From assembly GCA_009869945.1 (NCBI GenBank), contig WIXG01000328.1, positions 23,852 through 87,851 of the forward strand: DNA of 64,000 nt, in the 5' to 3' direction. The position numbers and the translations under genes were made by a program. This document shows positions 19,985-32,056 of this stretch, piece by piece. Every line of letters begins with the position of its first letter. The stretch's first letter is position 1. Source of the DNA: Mesaphorura yosii (taxonomy: Eukaryota; Arthropoda; Collembola; Poduromorpha; Tullbergiidae). The notes under the pieces were generated by a model, which saw only the letters and a program-made list of their open reading frames with translations, had not been told where the DNA came from and ran no database searches.

Positions 19985-21219
19985 TGTTTGTGTATCTCTT
20001 GGAGATGTTATAATAAGACTGAAATTGCCGCATTGCGACAGCCGCAATAAAATCAAATATCGGTTCAGATGGAAAATTTCTGGAGAATTTTATTAAGATG
20101 CATGAGGTTGGAAAATTCCCGCAGCCTGGCTTGCATGGGTTTCAGCCAGATCCCATTAATTTTCATCATTCACACCATGAGCCGAGCATAGCACATGGTG
20201 TAAATATTTGATTTCAAATGTGACCTTCTTGGAATTGCCTATTGCTTGTGTGTGGTTTGAATTATAAATTATACCATAAATATCTCATGGCCAGTTTTCA
20301 CCACCAAAAATCAGACAGCTTCTTTTGTGAAGTTTCAGGGGCATTAAATTGGCCACTATTTTGCGAACAAGCAGCAACGAACAACTTGCACCGTACGTAC
20401 TGAGTTGAGCGCTGGACTCAAAAACACAAAATGGGCTGACTATCACTGGTTTATGCGACAAGTTGCGTGATACATATTCCAGACGTGATGATTCCTACTA
20501 CTTGAAGGCTGCATCATTTATCGAGCTCGACGTGTAGGTGTGTCCTCCGAATAATTTTTTTGATGACAACTCTGGCATGGGCAAGAGCAAGGATAAGGTG
20601 GTGGGCAAGGCAGTCTGAAACCAAAAAGCCTTATCGAAATTTTACAATGCTGGTTCTTTCGTGCTTGAAAACTTCCCGAGCACCGCTCCGAACATTTGGG
20701 TTCCAATAACGGCTCCTTCGATGAGCACAGGTTTCGCCACGGCGCGATCACAAAGTCCAAGTTACAAGAAACAATGAAGGACCAGGGGCCAAGATGCACC
20801 CAAATCAGTGACCAGGAATGCTAACGGTCGCAATTAACTTTAACCGAGTTTTTTATTCAGTTAATTGGCAGGAGCAAATCAATTGCACGCCCTCTAGACA
20901 AAAAACCAGACGCAGACTCAATTAAACTTCCACTCGAAAACAAAAAAAAACCCACGCCACAAAACGCCCTGCGCAAAACAAATTCTCGGTCAAAGCCGCA
21001 ACGCAAACTTAAGTTCCATTTCATAATCTCAAATATTTACAAACATAGAACTTGCAGAAATGCAGGGTTTAGCTGGACACACTCCGCAAGCCCCAACCCC
21101 GGCTCCAATCAGCCTGAGAGTAAAGCCTGAGTCGAGTTCTAGAGTTTAAATAAATGTGATAACTGTAATTTCGACAAGCACGCAATTTAATAAAATTCAC
21201 TCTGATAGTTAAGCTTCAT
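19985..21219. other. Intergenic, no gene recognised
   Basis: This holds the 5' flank of the chemoreceptor and the 3' flank of the PDZ gene. A reverse-strand frame around 20518-20799 has a cysteine/proline-rich end (LPCPPPYPCSCPCQSC) after an AG. It lacks a start, a family match or a convincing partner exon, so I do not call it. Confidence 0.45.
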
Positions 21220-23478
21220 TTAAGCTAAGTTTAATTGATAGCATGATTTAGATTTTGCTGCGGCGAGGCTGAGGCTCGGTCGAGGCGGTTTCGGGATTTT
21301 CGCCGTCTGCGTCTTCTTGCATGACGTCGGCGGTACGATTTCCCTTCTTGCCACTTGCAGCGTAATCGTCCCACATTTGATGGTCTTGAAAATCCCGAGC
21401 ACCTGCGCGTGCGTGTACTGCGTCAATGGCTGCCCGTTGATTGATAGTATTTCGTCACCTGAAATGAGAACATGCAAAATTAATTACTGACAAAAACAAC
21501 GCCAACGCTTTTCAAGTGCTCTGTTGATCCACACTTTGCAGAGATAGAACTTACCTTCGGCTAGAGTTCCGTCCTCCGCCGCCTGACCGTAGTCAAATAT
21601 GCGCTTGACGAAGACTCCAGGCTGGCCTCCTCCGCCGGTGGCGCTCCTCGCGCTGGACGTCGACGTCTGCGCTGAGGACGAATCTGCCCCACCAACGAAT
21701 GTAAAGCCGAGGCTCTTCCGATTCTCGCCCTTGACGAAGCTGATTGTAAAGATGCAGAGTGATTTCAGGGAGCCGGAGGGCGCGGGCGCCGCCGCCGAGG
21801 GAGTCACGTCAGTCACGTTCGTTGCCTTCGACCTGCTGGAAGTCGGACGCCGGTCCCGAATTTTGTTCCTGAGACGGACTGAGGGAGCTGCAACTGTGGG
21901 GGGAGTCGATTGGCTGTCTGGAGTGGATTCCAAGGCGGTGGTGGCCGTGGCCACGCCTGACGGGACGGGAATCAGGCTGCTTTTTAGTGGTGCTGGCGCA
22001 GGGCTCTGTTCTTCATTCACGACGATGGCGGTTTTATACATGCAAAGTGAAGTTGAGACGATTGATGAGGGCTGGGGTTCGTTTTCGCATTGCATAGTGA
22101 CAGGATCGGCACCCAAAGGCACCTCGACAAATGGAGCAGGCGACGAATCACCATGCCTTCCCGAATCGCTCTCGTAGCCGCTCTCTTCGATCTCCGACGA
22201 ATTCCTTGACCCCAGCCCAGATTTACGGCTCCTCCTGCGATCTGTATTCGTGCTCGTGCCTTGACTAGACTGACTGCTGCTCGTACTTACGTTGGAGGAC
22301 GGATCTTCATCATCCTCTTCGTCTTCTTGGGCCTCCGTCGTGGAGCTCAGCTGGTGGAGAATGTCGCCGATGCTGCAGCTTCGCTGGCGGGTTTCTGAAA
22401 AACTTCGGTGCGGTTCGGGTTTGACGTAAATTGATCGGCTTTCTATTTCGGCCCCGTTTTCTTCTGCCACCGACTCTGACAACGAACTCAGTTTGCTCCT
22501 GATTATGTAATTGTAAGGGAAAGAAGGACGCTTGACGATGGGAGTGATGGTGACCGATTTTTGGACGTTCGACACTGACGCTGAAAGATGCGGGTCCGCG
22601 TTCGACCGTTCCGACGACCCGCCGCTGCTGCACGCCGAAGGGAGGTGCGTGGTCGAGGCTGCGAAGCGCTGGCGTGGAGTCATCAGGTACGTGTGCAGGT
22701 CCTTCAGGTGGTGGTCGAGAAGGGACATGGACGAAAGGTTGTCACAGCTCGTTGTTTTCGACAAGAAGGAAGCGGCGTGGGTTTCGGACGAAGTCGGTTC
22801 CCCAAGGTTGCTGTTGTTTTCGAAGCGAAGCGGCAGGCGCCCATCTTCCTGCTTTTCTTTTTGCTTGCGCAGATTCGGGCGAAGCAAATTCCGGAGTGAC
22901 TCCACACGGCTCAGTTTTCTGACGAGGGTCGCCCCCGTTTTGTGTGGCTTCGAATCAGAATCGGTAGCATTCGTGTTCTTTTCCCCTTCGGGTATAAAGT
23001 TCAAAGAATTCCTGCGCGTCGTGGCGAATCCTAGCAACAGAGAAGATCGACGGGGAACTCCGTTGAATCGGCTGATACTGGCGCTAGCGCTCATCGAAAG
23101 ATCCTCCGAAGACGTGGACATTGAAGACGAAGTGCAAAAATCGTCGAAACCCTTGCTGTTCGTGCTGTTCTTCGACCGGACGGGGTTCCGATTCCAGGTT
23201 CCAATAGAGCTTCTGCTTGCATTTTCATGGCGTTGGCGATTCCACGCGGAGTGCTGCGGATTTTCAATACAAGCGCCGATGTCGAAATCGACGTCGTCGA
23301 CTGATTCGGCTCCAAACGAGCTGAATTTTGTGATTCCGACGAGCTGCGGGTCTTCGAACTCGAGGGAACCGTTTCTGCGCCGGTTGAAGATCCTCATCTT
23401 TCCGACGTTGTTCGTCCACTGCCTGCAAAACACAGAATGATCCAAATTAGTGAACTGTACTCTTAATTCGTCAGCCAT
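21220..23478 (-). CDS. Single-PDZ-domain scaffold protein (IL16/PDZD2-like PDZ), two exons, about 720 aa
   Basis: Exons 23478-21555 and 21458-21220 join in phase 1 (GAAG|GTGACGAA), with the intron splitting the PDZ domain. The first 570 or so residues are Ser-rich and disordered, with an acidic run (EAQEDEEDDEDPSS). The PDZ domain begins FVKGENRKSLGFTFVGG, with the SLGF carboxylate-binding loop. It continues GVFVKRIFDYGQAAEDGTLA and GDEILSINGQPLTQYTHAQV and closes with GTITLQVARR. The wording resembles PDZ domains of pro-IL16 and PDZD2, which bind C-terminal peptides of membrane proteins. An AG just before GCAGTGGACG near 23422 means the first 19 residues may be intronic and a distant first exon may exist. 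Confidence 0.75.
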
Positions 23479-26400
23479 GCCAAATTGTCAATGCGATGCA
23501 GCAGATCAGCAGATGTCGAGCTAATTAATTCTATTCTAGATTATGACACTTCATTCGCAATCAGGCAGAAGAAAAACTTTCGCTTGCAATTAAAACCTAC
23601 CAGAGACCAGAGCCAGACGGAGCCTTGACATGAATTTGCCATTTGCCGTTTGCTATTTGCGAAAAATATGAATTGCACGCGCAGTCCTCGATTTCCTTAT
23701 CCACATGCAAATTTTTGCATGTTGACAAACGCATCTTCAATTCGTAATTTATGAGCTACATTCTGAATTAATTGCAAGCCGCTTTCTACTTTGTGTTTGC
23801 ATTCATAAATCACGAATCACGCAGATTTCTTTGTTTTGCGATTGCGAATTTCAACGGCAAAAATTGCGATTGTGATTCAATGCCAAGTTCAGTTCTTATT
23901 CGTACTCGGGCTCGTAATTTCTCCAATTTGAATTTCTTTCTTTGAACCTTTGTTGATAAATATTTGCATACAGATGCGTTCAGAGAAGAATGCTCGTGAA
24001 ATGGAGCGAAAAGATTCACATTCACATTCGCATCTTTGGCATCACAAAACTCGTTTTAATCCCTTTTCAGAGGTGTTCATGCTGATTAGCAGTAAAGCAA
24101 CAAAACAAGTTTCGAATTACACGCAGAATTTCAGATGCAGACAAGAATCCAATTAATGTCCCATTTTATGAGTTTGCACAGTGAGCGATGCAACAAGGAA
24201 GTGATTCCCAATTCGTAATTCGCTTTTCGTCGTTCGTACTGTTAAGAAGACAGAGTTCAATTTGCAAAGACAAATGGCTTCATTCTCACATCTCGGCCGC
24301 GGCTCGGTGGCAATTGCGAATTATACGCGTGTTTCATGATTCAGGCGACCTTCGTACCAGCCCACAGCTAATGCTGATCACTGAGTTCAGGTAACACTTG
24401 AGAGTCACCACTCGCGAATTTCGGAATTTCGCACTGTCATCGCATTAGCAGCCAGCCAAGTCAAAGATTTACTTTCAAAACTCCAAATTCTGCGTAAGCT
24501 TATCGTCGCCTTTCACCTTGCAGATTTACAAGATAAAAGCACTCGACTTATTGCGACTCGACTAAAGTCAGATTGGACTTGAAAATTTGCAAATTGCAAT
24601 TTTTGCAGGCTGAAACAGAAAATTCCTGATTTCTTAATGATTTGGGTCGCATAATCGCTAATTATTGAGATTTCTCGAAACGCGAAACTCGCTGCAAATT
24701 GCCAATTGCGAGGTAGGTTAATTATTTTGCTACTCTAAATTGTGCATTCGAACGAACGAATATTGTCGAATTGTGTCAGGAGTTATTGTAATTAACATAA
24801 TTTATACTAAGACATCGCAAGCTGGTGGCAAAGTAATAAATAATTCGATTAATTTTTTGTGATGCAATAATGATTTGTTTTTTATTTACGTGACCGCCAT
24901 TTGCCATTCATTGCATTGCTTTCGGAAAGACGATGCGAGACTTCTTCATCTTTGCTCCATTCATAAAATTGACAAGTAACTCGGCTTCTTTGCGTTTCAC
25001 ATTCGCATTCACTTTCGCGTTTCGTCTTCTTTCATTAAACAAAACGTCAAACAATAATAAAAACTCGCGAATCCCGATTTCGAAGTTGGCGCGGGGCAAA
25101 TCGATAATCTGCGAGCAAACTTCGCGCGGCGATGCGCCATGATGACCAATTATTCAAGTAATTAAAATCTCATTAACCGTTAGCCTCAGTTCACAATAAT
25201 GAAGATGATGAAATGTGAACAATTGTCAATTACGTTTGGACGGAACTTTCATTGTCAGCGATTAATTAATTGGGAGACGAATAAATTGCTCGTAGCAGTG
25301 GTTTTTCATTTATTGCATTGCAAATGCCAATTTAAAGTGCCAATCAACAAATCTGACTTTAATTAAAATTCTTCAGTGATCTCAATTGGAAAGAAATTAC
25401 ATTGAAATGCATTTAAAGTAGATTGAAACTCGTTTCTCGTCTTTTTACATCTCGTTTTAGTTTTCGCATCTGTGAAGATGAGCATAAGTTTACACGTAAT
25501 TTGTAATCGTAATTCGACATGTGTTTTAACAACGTAAAACCTGTTTCGAATTTTCACGGTTCAGCGTCCAGCTCGTAGCGTAACAAAGTTCAATTAATGT
25601 GTTGCTTTGTTTTTGTTTAATTAGAATCGGGAAGACTGGCAGAAGGCAATGTGGAATGACGCCGTTTGAATGAGGAAGTCAAACGGTTCCATTGTTTTGT
25701 AATCCATACAATTAAAATCCGGTACGGTTACGGGATTTAATTAATTAAACCAATGAAGTTGTTTAACAAGATTCGACTTCAAATAGGGCAATCTTCTGTC
25801 ACAAAATTTACACTCGCGAATTTAATTCTTTGCAATTTGCTGTTTATGTCACTGTTACTTGAGATTAGGCTCAAGGACAAGCAATAATTCCAAAATGGGA
25901 CGTATTGCCAATTGCGACTGCGCTTCCCAAATTGGCACTTCGCAAATATTCGCAGGCGATACCCACGCGAATTGTGAAATACGTTCAACAGAATCGGAAT
26001 TGTAACGGAAATGCGCCAATTTAGACACAAACGAACAGCGAACGCCAAAATCGTGATCTCGATTTGAGATGCTCATCGAATGTGACTTTTCACATGAGAA
26101 TGCGATCGTCTTTTGTTAAGAATCCGTCTATCTCGTCGCTTTTCTTCGCTGAAGCGTGCGACAAATCAGATGAATCCCAGCTCGGCTGTTTCGTTTACTG
26201 CACAGCAACAATTAATTACGATTCTACTACGCAAATTTGCATTTCGCACCTGCTCCCCTGCCAAAAATCGTAACCTTGTTACTCCTTATCTCAGGCCAAG
26301 CAAGTGATAACAAGCCGAGATAAATAAATAGCTCTCATAATTAATCTTTATTATCACGACGACAAAGACAAAAGGCGAGTGAAGGCAAAGGAAGGCAGCA

Positions 26401-27004
26401 ATAAAAGGAAACACGCGCACAGCAAAAATGCGCCGTCATCGCGGCATTTTACGATTTACTTTCAAAACTCCAAATTCGCGTTCGCGCATGTTTATTATTC
26501 TAATTCAGATTCATTAGCCCATAATTCTGCTTTGCAGATGTGCAAGATAAACACATGCATGAATTCAGGGCGGAATCACAATTCAAGATTGAAAGCACAT
26601 GTATATGGCTTGCCAAGTCATTGTTGGCAATTACGAGCGGACAGGAAAGGAAACGAAAACGATCCGTGAATTTGCGAGAATAACAAATGCGAATTCGATT
26701 ACGCAATGAAAGGCGCCTTAATACGCGAATAGAAAGCAAATAATGAGACTTGTTACGTGTCAACAATGAACATCAAAACGTGTCAGCCAGCGTGAATTGA
26801 GTCTCAACTCAATTTCAATCGCTCACGCTTTTACAACGTGATTCGCTGCGATTTGAATGACAGCAAGTCCAATTATTGCCAATTTTGTAACAATTCGTTG
26901 TTACTTCAAGTGTTTACTTGAACGGCTCCAAGAATTTGACGTGCTTCTGGAATTTTGGAATTTTACGGTGAATATCGAGATTTTATATTCAGTATGAAAG
27001 CAAG
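23479..27004. other. AT-rich gene-poor spacer
   Basis: No coding exon is recognised. The sequence is AT-rich and filled with short recurring words such as GCGAAT, AATTGC, TTCGCGAATT and GCAAATTT on both strands. These create many small chance open frames. The right end carries TCAGT at 26989-26993, an arthropod initiator, 12 bases before the start of the receptor at 27005. Confidence 0.5.
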
Positions 27005-28450
27005 ATGGGTTACGGCCGCATTCTGTGTACGTTTCTCATTTTAGGGGCTTTGGCCACGTTTGCAGAAAATTCGACTCTGGCCGTTGTGCCCCATAATTTC
27101 TATGGCCAGCCCCTGAAGGTAGTACTCCAGGAATTCTGGTCTAGGCACGCCCCGGAATTTGGGACCCACACCGCCCTGACCGTGAACGGGAGTGAGTTCC
27201 ACGCCCTCGGACCTGGCGTGACGCCCTTCTGGGATTTTCAGGACACGCTGAACTTCAGCTTGCGCGTGCTCGTCAGCAGTCGGACGGTGAGTGAAACCAT
27301 CAGAGAAGGGAAGAACGGGACGGTAGAGGGTAAAGAAGGACAGTGGCTCCTATCCGGGGAGGCAGACGTGACCCACACGTACAGCCTCGAACCGTTCATA
27401 CTCCGTGTGGGGTACTTCACGTATTTGCACCCCGTCCGGACGCAGTGGCACTACGTTTTCTTCAGGCAGCCGCCCGTGCTGTTATACAGGTCAATTTACT
27501 TGGACCCCTTCACGGCGGCTTTGTGGGTGGCCCTGGTTTACACGTGGACGGCGATCATTCTGGCTCTTTTCACCGCAACCGCACGCGCCACGCGCCAGCG
27601 AATTGGCGGGGTTGAGATCAGGGTTGGCGCTGGCGCTCGCCTTTACAGGATGGCTCTGTGGAATATTTCCACCGTTACAGGAAAGAGTTTTCCAATCACA
27701 GAATCACAATCGGAAGAGGATACGCGTTTCTCGACGAAAGTGGTGACTCTGACGGCCAGTGCTCTCAGCTTTCTCGTCCTCTCCGTCTACACGGCTCTCA
27801 TCATCTCGACGCTGTCGCTCCGTGTGGATCCTGTAAAGCGGCTGTCCGACCTGCTGCAGTACGGCTACAAGGCCGTTGGGGCACCTGGCTACCCCGACCC
27901 TCGGGACTTCACGTACGACAGGGCGCTGGGTGACCGGCTGTACGGCATGACGAGGCACAATTTTCGGAGCTACGAAGACACCATCGTCAAAGTGCTGACA
28001 GGTGCAGACGTCGGCGGCAATCACACCCAGACGCCACGCACGCGTTACGCGGGCTTCGAAGTCATGCATGGGTTCTGGATGAATGCCAGGCTCGGGAATT
28101 TCACAACCTCTCAGATTTGTGGCCTCTCCAATTTTCGGTCGCTCCGTCCATTCAAGCACGCGATGATCCTGCGAAAAGACTCGCAGCTGAAAGAAGCCCT
28201 GAACCGAAAAATCTTGCAAATCACCGAAAACGGGCTGAATCGGAGACACGAGGCTCATTTCCGGCTGACGGTCATCGACGACTGCCCCGCCCCGCCGCGG
28301 TACGTGTACGACCCCATCAATCTGACGGATACGTGCGAAGCGTTCTACGTCATGTTGTTTGGGCTGGGCTGCACTTGTTTTGTGCTTCTGGTAGAAAATC
28401 TTGCGAAGCGAACAATGCTGGCCTCGTTGACTAGAAATTGGAGCCGTTAA
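27005..28450 (+). CDS. Divergent ionotropic receptor, intronless, 481 aa
   Basis: It has a signal peptide (MGYGRILCTFLILGALATFA) and no amino-terminal domain. The ligand-binding half S1 includes NGSEFHALGPG and FWDFQDTLNFSLRVLVSS. M1 is about 185-205 (PFTAALWVALVYTWTAIILA) and a short pore loop follows (RMALWNISTVTGKSF). M2 is TASALSFLVLSVYTALIIS, in which VYTALIIS replaces the iGluR SYTANLAAF motif. S2 follows, then M3 (AFYVMLFGLGCTCFVLLVEN). Such receptors are cation channels of chemosensory neurons. Two paralogues lie at 30531 and 38565. A TCAGT initiator lies just upstream, implying a very short leader. Confidence 0.8.
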   Translation: MGYGRILCTFLILGALATFAENSTLAVVPHNFYGQPLKVVLQEFWSRHAPEFGTHTALTVNGSEFHALGPGVTPFWDFQDTLNFSLRVLVSSRTVSETIREGKNGTVEGKEGQWLLSGEADVTHTYSLEPFILRVGYFTYLHPVRTQWHYVFFRQPPVLLYRSIYLDPFTAALWVALVYTWTAIILALFTATARATRQRIGGVEIRVGAGARLYRMALWNISTVTGKSFPITESQSEEDTRFSTKVVTLTASALSFLVLSVYTALIISTLSLRVDPVKRLSDLLQYGYKAVGAPGYPDPRDFTYDRALGDRLYGMTRHNFRSYEDTIVKVLTGADVGGNHTQTPRTRYAGFEVMHGFWMNARLGNFTTSQICGLSNFRSLRPFKHAMILRKDSQLKEALNRKILQITENGLNRRHEAHFRLTVIDDCPAPPRYVYDPINLTDTCEAFYVMLFGLGCTCFVLLVENLAKRTMLASLTRNWSR

Positions 28451-28838
28451 TCGGAACGGAACGATAGTTCTCCAGACGTAGCGTTAATTAAACGTCTGGC
28501 TCAGCAAGTTTTCCTTGCCTGAACCGCAAATTAGAAATTATTTTGATACGATAAGCGCTTTAATTGAATATATGAACCAAATAATGAGAGAAATGCTTAG
28601 CAGCGAATTTTCGAGTTCTCAGCATTGTTTTTCGGTTTTCTGCGGAGTCACGCAGCCTTGCGAAAACCGATTATCAGGCTGATTGCGGTTGGCTGACTCG
28701 AATTCTAGTTTATTCACGAATCGCCGCGAACCGCAAAAACAAAGAAATATTAAAGCCTTTAAAAGACCGCATGCTAATTTCCATAGGACAGTCCAGCTCG
28801 AGAGTCTCGCCACACTAGCACGAAAACCCACGCGTAAA

Positions 28839-29730
28839 ATGTCGAGCAAGCAAGCGCCGCAACGACGCCGCAAGGCCAACGAGAACCCCGACGCAGCCGC
28901 AGCCTCGGCAACTGGCGCGGCGCCACCAAAACAGCCGTGCTGCACCAAAGCACCTTCGGTGGTCTCCAACTACAAGCCAAAGGGCAATGAGGTGGTGGGC
29001 AAAATCAGGTGGTCACCCGACCTGACAATCTACGAGTCACCATTCGACGCGAACAGGAAGCCCACAAAACTCATCATTTGTGCGTACGACATTTTCGGGC
29101 TGCACCCCAACACGAAGGAGGTTTGCGACAATCTCGCGCTCGCTTCCGGCGCCCGCGTCATCATGCCCGATTTCTACCGCGGCGATTACTGGAGCGAAGA
29201 TCGAAAGTAAGTCGGGCGCGAAATTTGTATAACAAGCATGTAATGTGCACGTTTTTTCACGCTGTAGTATTCAGTTGATGTTCAGTTGGGTGACGTATCA
29301 CGGAAGCTGGGACACAATCGTCAAGACGGACATCCACAACATTCTCGACGAGTACAAAACGAAAGAGGGCATCACGTCCGTCGGGATCTTCGGCTTCTGC
29401 TGGGGCGGGAAGATTTCCGTGCTGGCCGGGATAGAAATTCTCGACATCAGCGCGGCTGGGCTGATTCACCCGTCAGGAGTCCTCATTCAGGAGGCTGACA
29501 AGATCAAGTGCCCAGCTATCGTCTGTCCGAGCGGGGATGAAATCAATTTTCTACCGTTCAAAGTCAAAGTCGAGGAGCGCCTCGGCCAAGGCAAGGCGGA
29601 GCATTACCGTTATGATAACATGCATCACGGGTTTTGTGCGGCTCGCGGGAAATTCGATGATCCAGCGAACCGCACGGCGGTCGACGAAATTATTGGACAC
29701 CTGGCGGCATTTTTCAATAAACACCTTTAA
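28839..29730 (+). CDS. Dienelactone hydrolase family protein (carboxymethylenebutenolidase-like), two exons, 276 aa
   Basis: Exons 28839-29206 and 29268-29730 join in phase 2 (CGAAA|TATTCAG). The start at 28839 gives MSSKQAPQRRRKANENPDAA, a disordered head, then the hydrolase (EVVGKIRWSPDLTIYESPFD). The alpha/beta-hydrolase triad is visible: nucleophile Cys in GFCWGGK, Asp in SGDEINF and His in NMHHGF. ICAYDIFGLHPNTKEVCDNL and MPDFYRGDYW are typical of the family. The known reaction is hydrolysis of lactones or ester-like substrates in the cytosol. It is unrelated in function to the receptors around it. The length is slightly above the usual 230-250 because of the N-terminal extension. Confidence 0.88.
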
Positions 29731-30530
29731 ACCATGAACCGTGCCATGAATTTTGAGAATTTGTGCACGTCTGCATAACCTAAAGTTTATGCAATAAATA
29801 TGCACGAATATGCCGCAGTTGCAGTTAATTGGCAGTATTTAAATTGCAATTACCAGGACGCAATTGCAATTGCATGATTTGGCAGTGACACAAAAGCAAT
29901 TTATGAATTCGCGCTCACGTCCTCGAAAGTAAACACAGGCACAAACCGTAACGTGTAATTATGATCTCGAAAATTACTGGGTGGCAATTTATCATTAAAA
30001 ATCGAGTCAAATCTCAAATTCACGTCACGTGTATGTACTTCAAGAATGCAAGGCTGGCCCGCCGAGTCGATTATTCGAGATTAAGTCGTTAATTACGGTG
30101 ATTACAGATTATCTACGTGACCCGTCACCGTAACGTCAAGCACAAAAGCAGCGAGCAGCGCTGTGCTGCGCTACTGTGCGTTTGCAGAAAATTAGCATAA
30201 TTTATGCAAGTCATAAGCAGAAGCACCTTCATTAAATTGTGACATCTTTTTTTATGCCCTCGCGATGCTCCGATTCGCATTTATCTTCATAAATAAAAGA
30301 GCCACCGCGACAATTTCGGCAAAAATTGAGTGCCGAGACTTTCGCTTTTCGATTTTCTGCGGAAACCTCAAATTAGTGAAATTAGAGTCATCTTCACTGC
30401 GCTTTCGCGAAGCGAAATTGTCACTTGAGACGCCAGTGTTTATTGCAATTCACGTCAAATTGCCGTCTTTGCTCGAGAGCTGCTTGAAAATTTGCAAATT
30501 CAGTGTACCTTTTCTTTTGATCACGTTAAC
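29731..30530. other. Intergenic, promoter side of an ionotropic receptor
   Basis: This is 800 bases of AT-rich sequence. AATAAATATGC about 60 bases after the hydrolase stop is a likely poly(A) signal. TCAGT at 30500-30504, 27 bases before the receptor start at 30531, may be the transcription initiator, as in the paralogue at 27005. Nothing else is recognised. Confidence 0.4.
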
Positions 30531-32056
30531 ATGACTTTGAAAATCAAATACTTAATTTTCTTGCTTGTGGCTTGGACGCCGACGTACTTGAGCCGCCACG
30601 ACGTCCAAAATTCTAGCACTGTCCTCCATAATTTTGGCGGTCGCCCACTTGTCGTCCTGCTGGAAGAATTCTGGACCCGTCCAACCCCCGAGCTCGGAAC
30701 CCTCACGGCGCTGACGGTTAACGGCAGCGAATTTCACGCGTTTGGATTGGGCGTGCCGCAATTTTGGGATTTTCAAGATACGCTCAATTTTACGCTACGC
30801 ATCTTACCAAGCAGCCGGGTCGTATCGGAGCGAATCAGTGAGAGCAGAAACAATTCGGCTACGGGGGAAGGAGGGCGTCTGATGCGTGGGGAGGCCGACG
30901 TGACTCACATGTACTTGTTCGAGCCTTTTATACTCAGAATCGGCCTTTTCGAGTATTTGCATCCGATTCAAACGCAGTGGCATTACGTCATCTTCAAACA
31001 GCCTCCAGTCGTTCTGTATCGTTCGATATACCTGGACCCGTTCACGCTGAGTTTGTGGGTGGCCTGGCTCGGAGCGTGCGTGTTGATTACGATCATGCTT
31101 TATTTGGCCCGGGGTCTGGCGCTGGAAGCGCTGGAGGCGGAGCATTCAGGCTCGGGCGAAAGTGCAGCGGGAGGCTTAATTTTGTGGATGATTTCGACGG
31201 TTACCGGAGGTTGTAAGCCAGAGATTCTAGATTTTAGTCGGATTTCTGTCGGTTTTCTTCTTGATTGCCGCCAATCGATTATTCATTTGCAGGCTATTCA
31301 ATTGGCAGCCAACGCGATGGCCCGTCCGTTAAAATGACGACTTTAACGGCGAGCGTCCTCAACTTCCTGATGCTCTCAGTTTACATGGCGCTCATCATCT
31401 CCGCGCTTTCCCTGCGCGTCGATCCCGTCCGTCACCTGCACGACCTCCTGGACTACGACTATCAGCTAATTGCCAGTCCCAGCCACTCCGACCCCCACGA
31501 TTTCACCCTCGACACGGCGCTCGGCGATCGGCTGAACAACGCAATGCTCAGAGATTTCGGACTTGGGAGTTACGGTGATTTTGTTTCGAAAGTCCTGAAG
31601 TCCAGCCCGGCGAACGGATTTTACGCGGCTCTCGAAGTCAGGCACGGCTTCTGGACGAATGCAAAACTCCAGAATTTTAGCGCTTCTCAAATTTGCGAGT
31701 TCGACCAGTCCACTGCGGGCGCCAGCTTCCGGTCGCTGGTGAATTTCAAGTATGCGATGCTCGTGAGGAAGGGCTCGTCGCTCAAAGAGCCCCTGAACAG
31801 GAAGATTCTGCAGATTCTCGAGAGCGGAATCAACCGGAGGCACGATGCCAGCTTCTTGTGGAGCGTCGTGGAGCGCTGCGAGCCACCCTCGCGCCACATC
31901 AAGCACCCAATTAATCTCATCGACACAGCCGACGCGTTTTATGTGCTGATTGCTGGCTTGGCGTTTGGGTGCCTTGCCTTGGCGATAGAAAAATGCAAAA
32001 TGCGTGACAAACTCACGCGCGCGTGTGGACAATTGAAATTGAAAATTAGGAATTAG
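30531..32056 (+). CDS. Divergent ionotropic receptor, two exons, 481 aa
   Basis: Exon 1 is 30531-31212 (donor GTAAGC) and exon 2 is 31293-32056, joined in phase 1. MTLKIKYLIFLLVAW at 30531 is preferred over an earlier in-frame ATG because it starts the signal peptide. The layout matches the 27005 gene: NGSEFHAFGLGVPQFWDF, GEADVTHMYLFEPFILRIG, M1 (PFTLSLWVAWLGACVLITIM), pore (ILWMISTVTGG), M2 (TASVLNFLMLSVYMALIISA), S2 and M3 (AFYVLIAGLAFGCLALAIEK). The intron sits right after the pore loop and is absent from both paralogues. It is a tandem duplicate separated by the dienelactone hydrolase gene. Confidence 0.8.

Noticed and set aside
20518-20799. Cysteine/proline-rich reverse-strand frame
   Set aside because: Could be an exon after an AG at about 20615, but no start, partner exon or family could be supported.
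22532-23440. 302-codon plus-strand open frame
   Set aside because: It lies antisense to the Ser-rich region of the PDZ gene; its composition mirrors the complement and it shows no domain.
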